Part shown: positions 46,717 to 56,640 of the stretch, in pieces
Position numbering within the stretch: position 1 is the first letter of the stretch
Layout: the number at the start of each line of letters is the position of its first letter
Source: Paramoeba atlantica
Taxonomy: Eukaryota > Discosea
DNA length: 64,000 bases
Assembly (NCBI GenBank): GCA_977017575.1
Contig: CDRNVI010000019.1
Span: forward strand, 372,001 to 436,000
Direction: 5' to 3'
The notes under the pieces: generated by a model
Told to the model about the DNA's origin: nothing
What the model saw: only the letters and a program-made list of their open reading frames with translations
The model's database searches: none
Position numbers and translations under genes: made by a program

Positions 46717-46739
46717 CCCGCGGCGCGAAGCGCCGCGGG
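46717..46739. repeat. Perfect GC hairpin
   Basis: CCCGCGGCGC and its complement GCGCCGCGGG are separated by GAA. It lies 140 bp left of the Merlin element. A terminator-like fold is possible, but no T tract follows. Confidence 0.7.
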
Positions 46740-46882
46740 CCCGAATTTTCGCTTTTTTATGGCTCGAATTCTGGTCTGGTACGCTTATGAGCTCCTTTTT
46801 CTCAAAACCGGGGAACTCATAAGTAGGAAGGGTATAGTGCTTGGAACGACCCAGCCTTTTCTTGTAAACGGGTACCAAGATC

Positions 46883-48097
46883 GGTGAAAGTGAAGCATTA
46901 TTGCGCCAAAAAAAATGTTTTTTATGTTTTTTAAATATTTATTAATTTATTAATTTAAAACAAATGTGTTTTCTTTTAGAGTGTCTCAAATCAATAAAAA
47001 CACAATCTTTTTTCACGGTTTCTCACTATGAACTGCGCTCGTTGCAATGATTTCGCATGTACTGACACTTTTTCCTATAGTCTGCTCAGTTCAACGGAGG
47101 AATCTCGCGTTGTTGAATGGATGAAGAACCATGGACTCTTGTACAAAGCAGTTACTTGCGCGAAACAGCATGCTCCTCTCCCTTGCAACCTTGTAGGAGA
47201 GCACTGGATATGCCCTGAGAGGAAAAAATGCCCAGGAAAACTCTACTACCTACAACCTCTTCTTACTGCATTTAAGCGACGAACAGCAAAACAGGTGCTT
47301 CACGTTCTTTACGGAATGAGCTGTCGCAACGGACGGGAACAAATTGCGTTAGAATGTCGGCTTAGCGCTCGAACAGTAACGAACATATCCCACATGCTGG
47401 AGTCCATGATTTCTCGTGCCCATGACATTCGCACTATAGAAGCGGCTGGGACAATAAATCATATGCAAAAAGACGAAACATGCTTCTCAACGCCAAAAAA
47501 AGGGGGCAGCTACAAACCACGTCGCGTCCGTAAGAATGGGTCACAATGGGTGCATGTGATTACAAGTACTACGAGAAATCAGAAAGCGAAGGAAATATTT
47601 GTAAGCCCTCTGAAAAATCGAAGTGCTGAGAGTCTGAATACACAAGTCATTGAGTTGTCTGCTGGGAGCCGGGCCGTGGCGCGCGCTGATTGCTGGCGAG
47701 CGAGTCGCTCCCTGGGAAACGACTTGCGGCATGAGACAGTAAATCATCGACGATTTTGGGTGGACCCCAATACTGGTGTACACACCAACACTGTTGAACG
47801 CATGAACGGGATGCTCAAGAAAGAAGTGCGTTCCCGTGGGAATGGGACCCTTGGGTGCTTTGATGAAGAAAGGGAAGATCGGATAAAGTTCAGCGGAGAA
47901 GTTGTGAATGGTCGTCTGAAGATTGGAAATAGCGAGGGGCAGTCATTAAGACGACTGTGTGAAGACCTCAAATTAGTTTGCAGACTCGGATTTCTGGAAG
48001 CGAAACCATAAGAAATAAGTAGTAGCGGTCGAAAAATAGAAATTTAAAAAAACTTTACTTTTTTTCAAAAAAGGCGCAATAATACTTCACTTTGACC
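46883..48097 (+). mobile_element. Complete Merlin/ISXO2-type transposon
   Basis: The 1,215-bp element has 25-bp TIRs starting GGTGAAAGTGAAGCATTATT on the left (46883-46907) and GGTCAAAGTGAAGTATTATT inverted on the right (48073-48097), both ending GCGCC, with two mismatches. The 8-bp direct repeat CCAAGATC borders both ends (46875-46882 and 48098-48105), the target duplication length expected for Merlin. One open reading frame lies inside. It appears whole and young. Confidence 0.95.
47028..48011 (+). CDS. Merlin/ISXO2-like DDE transposase
   Basis: The 327-residue protein has an N-terminal part with two cysteine pairs (MNCARCNDFAC and WICPERKKCPGKLYY), a possible zinc-binding DNA-recognition region. 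A helical segment KQVLHVLYGMSC follows, with RLSARTVTNISHMLESM as likely helix-turn-helix. The DDE core follows. The first Asp is in MQKDETCFST, the second in VARADCWRASRSL, and the last line HRRFWVDPNTGVHTNTVERMNGMLKKE is the ISXO2/Merlin HTN.xE motif. No frame breaks are seen. This family also includes bacterial IS1595, but the eukaryote-type context (TIR, TSD, neighbours) argues for Merlin. It opposes the host gene direction. Confidence 0.92.
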   Translation: MNCARCNDFACTDTFSYSLLSSTEESRVVEWMKNHGLLYKAVTCAKQHAPLPCNLVGEHWICPERKKCPGKLYYLQPLLTAFKRRTAKQVLHVLYGMSCRNGREQIALECRLSARTVTNISHMLESMISRAHDIRTIEAAGTINHMQKDETCFSTPKKGGSYKPRRVRKNGSQWVHVITSTTRNQKAKEIFVSPLKNRSAESLNTQVIELSAGSRAVARADCWRASRSLGNDLRHETVNHRRFWVDPNTGVHTNTVERMNGMLKKEVRSRGNGTLGCFDEEREDRIKFSGEVVNGRLKIGNSEGQSLRRLCEDLKLVCRLGFLEAKP

Positions 48098-48150
48098 CCA
48101 AGATCCACATGAAGAAGGTGGTCATTGTGCCAAAAATCTTCGCTCTGGAT

Positions 48151-48200
48151 GGCACAGGATGGCACGAAATGGCACAGGATAGCACCGAATGGCACAGGAT
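48151..48200 (+). repeat. Decamer array D2
   Basis: Units GGCACAGGAT, GGCACGAAAT, GGCACAGGAT, AGCACCGAAT, GGCACAGGAT alternate in a strict ABABA order. It starts 45 bp right of the Merlin target duplication; D1 lies about 450 bp left of the element in the same orientation. Confidence 0.85.
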
Positions 48201-48420
48201 GACTGCATAGTGTCCATAGACAAGAAAATAGATACGGAAAGCGAAATAACAAACTAAAGATGTTCCAAAATAGTCTTACTTCTATCTACATCAAGGCCTA
48301 CAATATGAGTACTCCCTACACATCGTATATACGAAGTGAAAATTCTTTTTTGCTCAAATTGTGCTCTACTCTCTATCCAAAAACTAGCATTTTCTTGTCT
48401 CTCCAAGCCAAAAGCAAACC

Positions 48421-48454
48421 GCGGTCTCAGCGCGGTCTCGCGCGGTCTCGTGTG
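48421..48454 (-). repeat. Decamer array C2
   Basis: GTCTC recurs at 48424, 48435 and 48445 (steps 11 and 10). The right flank, inverted, is GAGGGGCTGCGGGT, as beside C1. Confidence 0.7.
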
Positions 48455-48519
48455 CCACGACCCGCAGCCCCTCAGATACTAACTACAGACTCACCATTGA
48501 AACTGTCATAAATCGCAAT

Positions 48520-49254
48520 AATTGCGGTGGTTGTAAAACTACCGCTCTACCCTCGATTATTGAAAAAAAAGTGAACAAAAACAGTGAAAATATAAAGAGG
48601 AACACAGTAATAATTTATAATAGAAGAAAAAAATATAAAAGGGGGCTCCGGTGGTCCAAAACTGAAAAAAAAAATTGAAAAAAATGGGGGGTCCAGGGTC
48701 ATGGTCGAGCAAATTTTTTCGAAAAAATTAGTTTTCGAAAAAAAACCGCAGAAAGGGTAGCCGGGGTCTTGGCGCGCATTTTCCACCCCCCTACCCGGGG
48801 GTGACCCCCTCGCGTATCCGCAGGACGGGTCCGCCAAGTTCGGAATTTTTCGGGAAAAAAGATTTGAAAAAAATTTCAACTTGGCGAAAAAAATGGCAAA
48901 AAAAATATTTTTCCAAAATCGTTTCCCCTATTGTATTTTGATAGTTTGGGACCTACACTAGCTTTCTCCGCAGTTGTTTTCGCAAGGTATCCCTTCTTCG
49001 AACCGTGGTGCGCCCCTCAATATGACCCATTTTTGACCAAAAAAGGTGAAAAAGTATTTTTCGGACCTAAAGGGGCATTTTTGTATCGAAAGAATGGTAT
49101 GGTTGGAGTCGCATTCTCTACCCAATACTTTCGGTAGGCTTCCATTCATGCCTACGAGTGATTTCCCACGCGCAAATGTCGGATTTAGTGCTCTGAGAGC
49201 AAAAATACGCGAAAATCACCCCATTTTTACCCGAAATTCGGCTATTTTTGGCTA
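48520..49254. repeat. Dispersed repeat R1, copy b (right end replaced)
   Basis: Starts with the same hairpin as copy a (GCGGTGGTTGTAAAACTACC) and follows it with diverged interior to about 48960. The stretch 49045-49252 matches copy c at 54990-55195, including GGAGTCGCATTCTCTACCCA. The right hairpin is missing; instead a 30-bp tandem (AGTACAAGCA and TAGTTTTGCA units) runs to 49320. Confidence 0.75.
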
Positions 49255-49320
49255 GTACAAGCATAGTGTAGTTTTGCAGTACTAGTACAAGCAGAGTAGT
49301 TTTGCATAGTACAAGCACGC

Positions 49321-49814
49321 AAATATGCGAGTGCTATGTGAGACTTGAGAAAAAAACTTGGCTCGTCCCATAATAAGGAGCATAGTCTGCACATTCCAGA
49401 AAATTTAATCCAAGATGAAAGCGGGCCGATAGGTGGCTTAGAAAGGGAAGTTAAAGGGGACGACGAGGACGGTAGTGAAGGGGATAATGGAGCGATAACG
49501 AAGGGGGCTATGATGGGGATGATGAAGAGGACGATGATAGAGACGATGAAGCTAACGAGCTCCGACTCCTGCCTTCCAATTTCGTCCGTAGAACTCCACG
49601 CAAGACCATTTGCCTAAAAATAGAGCAGAAAAAGAAATACATACAGTATGTAGAAGTGAAATAACCCCCCCAATGAAACGTGACCCACCCCCTTTTTTTC
49701 GTACAAGTGTCCGTTTGAGCTGATTTTTGTTGCATTTTGCAGATCTTAACACAAAGACTTTGCGCGAGAAGGAATGAAACTAAAAGAAGCGAATAAGTAT
49801 AATTTAGAGAGAGA
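49321..49814. other. Acidic coding-like stretch and G/C-run repeat
   Basis: A plus-strand frame from 49345 is rich in Asp, Glu and Gly (GDDEDGSEGDNG) and may be the acidic N-terminus of a lost transposase. At 49658-49705 ATAACCCCCCCAA and GTGACCCACCC match, inverted, the segment near 56650-56692. Confidence 0.4.
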
Positions 49815-50200
49815 TTACCATTTTGTCACTTTTTCGCCGTTCAATTTTATACACTGTGTAAGGCGAGAGTCAAAGCTTAAGACCGTTTTGTCGATCACTT
49901 TTTGAGGCAAAGAAGACCATGCTTTACGTACACATCGGATAAGTGAAGGTTTGTCCGATGGGGTTTGTTCGTCCACTGCCTTTTGAACGATAGACCAGAC
50001 GTTTTCTATGGGGGAAAGGTCTGTTGAATTGGGGGGGGGGCAATTTTTCAATACATCTTTCATTCTACTTGTAATGTAGTCCTTAGAGGCATGGGCGGTG
50101 TGCCGTGGCCCCATCCTGTTGAAAAATACAATTCATGGGGAAAGTTACCCTTTTGAGCGTCTCTATGGAACCCATGCAGTTTTGGCTCGCAGTGGCTGGC
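49815..50200 (-). mobile_element. Tc1/mariner transposase relic, C-terminal part
   Basis: Minus-strand frames hold FQQDGATAHRP (second catalytic Asp) and STDLSPIENVWSIVQKAVDEQ (last acidic residue), followed by the usual helix LIRCVRKAWSSLPQKVI. One frame change lies between the two motifs. The N-terminal part is missing: array E1 starts where upstream coding sequence would be. Confidence 0.8.
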
Positions 50201-50241
50201 AGCGTTTGACAGCGTACGGCAGCATGTGGCAGCGTATGACA
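50190..50241 (+). repeat. Decamer array E1 (GGCAGCGTNT)
   Basis: Units AGTGGCTGGC, AGCGTTTGAC, AGCGTACGGC, AGCATGTGGC, AGCGTATGAC. It abuts a Tc1 relic and shares the left flank TTTTGGCTCGCAGTGGCTGG with array E2. Confidence 0.75.
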
Positions 50242-50907
50242 TAATTTTGAAAAAAAATGACATATACCAATGAAATTATTGGTCGGACTTTTATTTGAAA
50301 AATTAATATTTCTACTAGATTCCTTTCGTTTACACATATCTGTCATTCGACGTCGAAAATTGCAATTCGACGTCTTCGAATGCCTTTCGACGTCGAAAAA
50401 ATGGGTCTTTCGATGTCGAACGAAGGAAAAAAAATGGGGAATTCTTGTGTTCATGTGCAGCACTTGAAAAAATGTTTCGATCGACGGATTCTTTTCACTA
50501 CAGTAATTTGCTATGGTATTCGGACGAATAGATGACTACTAGAGAATAAGAAAGTAGCAACGTATGGTTGTCGTCAGGTTGTTCGTCAGACCGCTAGGAA
50601 GTTCTAACCGTGTTAAATGCGTCACCTTTTATTTGAAACATGTTCAGAAACGTAATTAATGAAGTTTAATAAAATAAAGATACGGAAAATAATGACTGTA
50701 CTAGTCATTATCATAGTATAAGCTTATGGCGTTTACTGTTGCCGTATAGCTAAGCACAAAATATCTCGCGTTGCAATAATACAAGAAAATTTTAAGTGTG
50801 GGGAAAAAGTTTAGCCTTAATGGTCCTGAAGTATGAGACAAAACATGGAAAAAACCCCAGAAAATATCAGTTTCCGAACAATACATGAAACATCCATACA
50901 TAAATAA
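50242..50907. other. No gene seen
   Basis: GACGTCGAAA and its complement recur near 50350-50420 (TTCGACGTCG dyads). Otherwise AT-rich sequence with no supported feature. Confidence 0.4.
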
Positions 50908-51904
50908 CAGGGGTCCGAATAACTATAAAACTTTATTATAGGTACTTTAAAGTAACTATATTTATTTTTCCCTACCTTTATCCACCTTTATTTTTTTTGT
51001 CAATAATCTGCACTGGAAAATTCGTACTGCACTGGAAAATTCGTGTATTTTGTTGAAATTTTTTAATGCCTGGGCGCTCGGGTAATATAGAAAATCGAGC
51101 TAAATTTGTCCAGCCTTATTAGCAATAAGACCTTGTACTACTTACAAGGAGGTGGAGGCCGGAAAAGGATATCTGAATGCCGGCTCTATAGTTCACCGGA
51201 AAAGCGGAATTTTGTTTGCGGAAAAGGCACTTGGATCTCATACTCTTCAGCCCTGAGTCATAGTGAAGGAGAAGAGAGTCAGAAAGCGGGAGACGGAAAA
51301 TGCTGTTGAAAATGCAGCTTGATGTCAAGTCCTAAACGTTTCAAAGGTGTTCGAAACCATGATATAATGGAAGTGTGATCATGGAGTATGAAACGCGACC
51401 ATTCAGGATCCATTGTTACAGACACTGGCTATTCCCATGGTAGAACAACATGTTCAATATGCGTCTTGTGTTCTGGAAATGCTACAATCTGGAGTAAATT
51501 GGTAGTGGAAATTTTAGAAGCAGAAACATTGAAAACATTGTTCAACAATGTAATCGTTGATATCGCATGGCTTATCAACAACGATTAGAGAACGCCTGGT
51601 AGAAGTATCTTCCACGTCTGATGCTGATGAAGCTTGTTCGGCACTATAACTGCCTGAAAACTATACCTGTGCAAGATTGTTTCCTATGTATTTTAGATAA
51701 TCAAAAAAAGCATTCCCTCCAACAAGGCCTACTCCCCGCGACCCGAGCACCCAGACTGCACAGATTCCCCACCCAAATTGAACAAAAAGTCGATCGCCAA
51801 AATTATAGGTATGTAAAGCTTTAAAAGTAGTATAGGTACTTTATAGTACCTTTATTTATTTTTTCTACCTATATATAAACTATATAAAGTTATTCGGACC
51901 CCTG
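50908..51904. mobile_element. 1-kb non-autonomous element, hAT-type ends and 8-bp target duplication
   Basis: TIRs CAGGGGTCCGAATAACT at the left and its inverse at the right (ending 51904) are bounded by the identical 8-bp direct repeat ATAAATAA (50900-50907 and 51905-51912). Subterminal sequences (TATAGGTACTTT and relatives) are also inverted repeats. CAGGG-type ends with 8-bp duplications are typical of hAT. Internal ORFs are under 70 codons and unrecognised. The perfect target duplication suggests recent insertion. Confidence 0.9.
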
Positions 51905-52025
51905 ATAAATAATTATACAGTAATACAAAATAACAATATTATAATGGGTTATGGATTTATGACGTATCAGAAAAAAAGCAGACTCGCATCAGGAGCCATT
52001 AAGTAATTCGGAAGCTTGAAAGAAG

Positions 52026-54648
52026 TTACACCGAATCCCCATTTCCCGCTGATCCTAACTGTTCCAAATTGTCAAGATACCCGAGTTTCTCGTAGTTCCC
52101 CCGTAACAGCATAGAATTTTGTACTGTTTGAGTGCCCATGGATGATTGACGGGAGTTGTACTTGGTGTTCATAACCGACATCCAAGAATCACATTTCGTC
52201 ACTAAAGGGGGTACCTTTAAAAAATGTATCGCCGCTTGATGTATACCTGGGTATTTGTAGACTCCAACTGTTTGCCACCAATGCAATTCGCACTTGTGCA
52301 CTCGCGAATCCCATTCGTAGTCGACGCAATTCACATATTCATTCCATTCATTTTCCGTAATTTGAAAAATGGGAGAACCGCCTCGAAAAAGGTCGTTAGC
52401 ACGACTGAAATGAATTGGTTCGAGACCGGCTTTCCGGGCGCGTAGTGCAATGAAATCCGGTGCAAACCACATGACGTCTTCCCAATATTTCATATTGTGA
52501 TGAACTGAAAGTCGATTTATGTGATGCTTGAGGGCACATTCAAAAGCTTCACTGCAGCTTCCCACCCGACTAGCCTTCCGTAATCTCTCTAAAGTTGGCC
52601 AAACTCCCGTTGCTAAAGGCGTACCGTCTAAATCCGAAAATTTTTGTAACGCTTTCTGGATAGGAGCTAGTTCTTCAAGAAAATATTTTGCGGAAGTCGC
52701 CAGGTTATCTACCCCTTCCCGAGCAATAAGATCCGCACACTTACGTACAGACTGACAAACTCGGGGGTTTTCCAGTTCTTGCTTCAGGAACGCGACAACA
52801 GTAGGTAACTGAGTAGAAAAGAAGGAAATGCTGCTGAACTTATCATGGCACCAGCGAGTAACTCCCCCTAACTTAGGATCCGTAATGCCGTGTACATCCT
52901 TTGCTCTACGAACAGCTTCAATTACTTGAGGTCCATACAATGAAAGTGCGTCACGACAGCGAGGAATATTTTCATGCTGAGCGTTCAGTTCCGCCAAAAT
53001 TATATCAGCTTCATCGGGCGCATACTGTTTCAAAATTTGTACGCTGCTGCGAAGCTGACACACCAGCTCTGTCTGATATTCATCGTCCAGTTTATTGCTA
53101 GACAGCCCCCCATACCATTGAGTGAAAAATAGTTCCGCTTTGTTAGTTTCTTCGTCGAAAGATCCAAGAAGAACGTCTAGGGCCACACCACGATACCCCC
53201 CCTTCTTCGTACAGATCTTGTCATGTCCATAAAATGTTTGTCTGAAGAGCTTTTTAAGTTCAAAAAGGGGTGTTTCCTGAAAGGGTTTCATCGCATCCAT
53301 CGCGAGGTTATTGAGAAAATGACCAAAGCAAGATAGTAAGGAGACGTGTGGCATCATGTCCACGGCCCGGTTTCCGAAGTTTATCCAGTCTGACTCCCCA
53401 ATTCTTTGAACGCGATCATATATTCTTTTTAATTCTCCTTCTGCCTCATCACGGGCCACGTGGTTAACGGCACAGGCATCCACCATTAAAAATCTCATTT
53501 TTCGTACCAGCGTAATGCCGAGAATAGAATTCAATGTATTAACCAAACTCTCAGCTGTTTCTTTGCCGTTAAATGCCTTCCGCTTCGGATGATACATGGG
53601 TGGTAATAGATATTGCTCATCTGAAACATACACTACCCCTACTAATACGTGCTCGTTGAGCACGGAATCAACCCCAGCATCCACAGCTACCCCGAAGAAA
53701 GGATGAATATCGATTTTTGAAATCATTTTTTCCCATATTTCGTTGGCCAAGTCCTTCTCTCAATCACGCATGACCCTGTGATTGTTGCCGAGTGCATTGA
53801 GAATTTCTTCAGTATTTGCTCGCTTGGGGCGTAATTCTTCATAGTTACGAAGTAAAGCGTGTGCAGCTTTGCATGACAAGTTCGTCTTTGCCACAAGACA
53901 GGGAACGCAGCGACGAACAAAAACATTTACACTCATTGAATTGTCGTTCGGGGTCAGTGAAAAAAGTTCCGGTTCGTTTGCGATTCTCTGTCCCTCGCGC
54001 ACTAAACAAGTGTGATTGATATGGTGATAGTAATGGTTGTTATGGAGCGAATGACTCCACCACGGACAGTCGCGACATTTTATGTGAGTCCGCTGGCCCA
54101 TGGTATTCACGAGATGGGGCCGAGGATATTTCTCGGTGTATTCGCGACTCTTTGTTTTTCTTCTCCAAATCTTTCGTTCTACCAGGCGGGGTATCCATTC
54201 CCAAGCAGCGTTCACGAAAGAATTTTGTCGAAATACGGGGAAACCGCATTGGGTCCTGTACAAGCTGTTTTCGAACTACTTGCCTTACAGAGCTTGCCTG
54301 TTGTGATGGAGAGGACGACATTTCCTCTTCAAGCCTCGCGGTACACTCTCGTCGTACTGAGACAGGAACATAACTCCCTGACGGAACGTTATCGGAAATT
54401 TCAAATCTGCTCTGGGTGGGACCATCTGCTGCTTCCGTGGAAGCATCTCGCTGCATGGCAGTTCTATTCTTCTTCGCCGAATTGGTTCTCTTGGCACGAA
54501 CCGAAGTAACTGAAGGAGTAGTAGATGAAACAGATTCGGAAGAATTTGCTTCAGCTAAAGTTGGCACGATTGCATCTGATGAAAGAGCTGGGGGAGAAGG
54601 TATGCGGATAGGAATCATGCGCCCCCTTCCTCGAACAGAGGTGTACAT
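52026..54648 (-). mobile_element. hAT-superfamily transposase gene, best copy
   Basis: The minus-strand frame 52026-54263 is open except for one TGA at 53760-53762. Order: zinc finger HIKCRDCPWWSHSLHNNHYYHH followed by a Cys; RRCVPCLVAKTNLSCKAAHALL; first catalytic Asp in FGVAVDAGVDSV; second in MRFLMVDACAVNHVAR; the CxxH-type motif VSLLSCFGHFLNNL; and a C-terminal hAT dimerisation-like region with HWWQTVGVYKYPGIHQAAIHFL. A further 200-codon frame (54040-54648, Ser/Arg-rich) precedes it in another phase and may be a 5' exon or a shifted start. No TIRs were found. Relatives lie at 35596-36566 and at the right edge. Confidence 0.85.
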
Positions 54649-54989
54649 TGTGAAAAAACAAGTAAATTAACACAAAAAAGTAGAAGACTGGTTGCAAATA
54701 CATTTTTTAAACATTTTATAAACATATATTCTGTTGAAAAAAAATTCTTGCTGCTGCAAATACGCAAAATACATGTTGTGCGGGAAGCGCCTAAGTCCTT
54801 CAGATGTAGCTTACATCCTTTGGCAAATTGAGATGTCTCGTCAGGCCAGGCAAAATTGTAGAAGGGACGGCTTGTATATCCGAGCGGCTCGTAGCTTAAA
54901 CTCTCACTTTTTTCCGCACGGGATTCACGCAGACGATGAGCGAGTCACATCTAATATTCAAAAACAAAATGTGTGGGTGGCCTATGATA
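54649..54989. other. Spacer, no gene seen
   Basis: AT-rich upstream region of the hAT transposase followed by unique sequence. The plus-strand ORF from 54734 runs into repeat R1 and is not supported. Confidence 0.4.
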
Positions 54990-55346
54990 AAGTATTTTTC
55001 GGACCCCAAGGGGCCTTTTTGTGTCGAAAGAATGGTGTGGTTGGAGTCGCATTCTCTACCCAATACGTTCGGTAGGCTTTGCTTCATCACTACGAGTCAT
55101 TTCCCACACGCAAATATCAGATTTAGTGCTCTGAGAGCAAAAATGCCCAAAAATGACCCCATTTTTACCCGAAAATCGGCTATTTTTGGCCACAATCTTT
55201 CCGTTTTCTTCAGCTTTCGAGGCCAAATTTTCTTTTTTAGGCTCTTCGTTAAACGCGGTGGTAGTTTTCCACGCGAAGCGCGCAGCATGTGTGACTTCTA
55301 AGTTGAAAACAACCACCGCGTTTAACGAAGAGTCTAAAAAAGAATT
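54990..55346. repeat. Dispersed repeat R1, copy c (right part)
   Basis: AAAGTATTTTTCGGACC through CTATTTTTGGC matches copy b. The end, from GGCTCTTCGTTAAACGCGG to its complement at 55345, is the palindromic terminus seen in copy a. The loop contains GCGAAGCGCGCAGCATGTGT in both copies. Confidence 0.8.
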
Positions 55347-55439
55347 TAACTATCAATAGTACAAAAACCACTTGTCTACATGTTCGGGTAACCAGCTGGT
55401 TTGGCTTCAGGGAGAGAGGCCCTCAGAGGACGTTTTTGG

Positions 55440-55505
55440 CTCGCAGTGGCTGGCAGCGTGTGGCACTGGCTGGCAGCGTGTGGCACTGGCTCGCAGTGGC
55501 GGTCT
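55440..55505 (+). repeat. Decamer array E2
   Basis: GGCAGCGTGT and GGCACTGGCT alternate (20-bp period) between GGCTCGCAGT-type border units. Left flank equals that of E1; right flank CTGCATGGGTTCC is the inverse of the sequence left of E1. Confidence 0.85.
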
Positions 55506-55529
55506 GCATGGGTTCCTATGTAGGACATA

Positions 55530-56261
55530 CATACATGGGTGGGCACCTTCAGAGTGGGGGGGTCTAAAATTTGTAAAACTTGTTCAGTTTTGGAAAGTAA
55601 TAGCGCATTCGAGAGCTCTCAAACAGTCTGGTGTAATCGTAAAAAGCACTCTGCGAACGTTTACGGGAATCAAAGAAAGCTAGAGTGGTCCCAAACACGA
55701 ATTGCAACTTTTTTTTTAAGCCAAAAAGTCTATTTTTTACAAAAAAAATTCAGTACCCACAATTTCCTCCTTTTTTCTCAATAACGAAGAAAGCGCTTGG
55801 AGACACTCTTTATAGTCCTCTCGCAAGTACTTTTGAGATCGGTTTGAAGTGCCTTGTGTGCACTCTCGATACAAGAGAGGAGATCTCCGCTACTTCAAAG
55901 TGGCGTGCTGTAGCATTGTAGGACCCAGTACGAAAATAATGGACCACGAGAAGCATGCGATGCGACGGCTTTACCTTCCCAGGTGGTGAAGAAGAATCTC
56001 TCTGGAAGGGAAACCGTGATATTCGCGATCGTACACGTTTTTGAGGCATTAACGGTGCAAAAAAACTGAAAAATTGCATCTTCGGGCAAAAATAAATTCT
56101 TAGTTTTTCTGTCATTTATCTCGAATGTCTAAAACCAGGAAACGGATGCTGCCATTACACTGGAAATATTAAGAGCTCTCGAATGGGCTATTGCTTTCCA
56201 AAATTGGTCAAGTTTTACGAATTTTAGGCCCCCCCACTCTGAAGGCGCCCACCCCTGTATG
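55530..56261. mobile_element. Non-autonomous Tc1/mariner-like element with long TIRs
   Basis: The ends CATACATGGGTGGGCACCTT and, inverted, CATACAGGGGTGGGCGCCTT lie beside TA on both sides and continue as inverted repeats for about 110 bp (through CATTCGAGAGCTCT). The interior keeps a minus-strand piece HRMLLVVHYFRTGSYNATARHF, which reads as the first helix-turn-helix of a transposase. The catalytic part is missing. 732 bp. Confidence 0.8.
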
Positions 56262-56640
56262 TACTCGTGATAGACGAGTCAGAATCCAGAATAACCAAGT
56301 TTCTCCACCCTACTCCTATGGCACCCCCAACTTGATATTTTGGCGCCCAGCGTACTTTTCGACGCGGGGCTGCTTTTTGACCGGGTGCTACCCGCACATT
56401 CGCGAAATGGCTTCCTTTTTGACACACCCTGACCGTCTCTCATCCTTAACAAAAGCTTTCCGCTATTCGTAAGCCCCCCTTTCGGTAGCCGAAAAGGAGA
56501 CTTCGGCATTTTTCCGAAAAAATGAAGTTTTTCAAAAAAAAAATCAGTTTTTTTAAAGATTTTTAAAAGAGCTGAAAATAGCGGGAACGTGCAGATCTCA
56601 AAATTTTGAACGATAATGTGGTGCCGTAACCCCCATACAC
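56262..56640. other. No gene seen
   Basis: Repeat-rich spacer with T and A runs. Nothing recognisable. Confidence 0.35.

Noticed and set aside
46883-48097. Bacterial IS1595 contamination
   Set aside because: The element sits between eukaryotic-type repeats, has an 8-bp duplication in host DNA, and the window is otherwise eukaryotic. Merlin is the eukaryotic branch of the same family.
48055-48252. Small ORF over array D2 as a gene
   Set aside because: Its peptide merely translates the decamers and the Merlin right end.
3739-53762. Stop-codon reassignment or selenocysteine explaining in-frame TGA at 3739 and 53760
   Set aside because: All clear host genes here are free of internal stops, and a genome-wide reassignment would show in MLH1, UTP6 and BRF1. 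Decay is simpler.
5131-55505. Tandem arrays as CRISPR-like or minisatellite coding repeats
   Set aside because: Units are 10 bp without unique spacers, and a 10-bp period cannot encode a simple peptide repeat. They are listed as decamer arrays.
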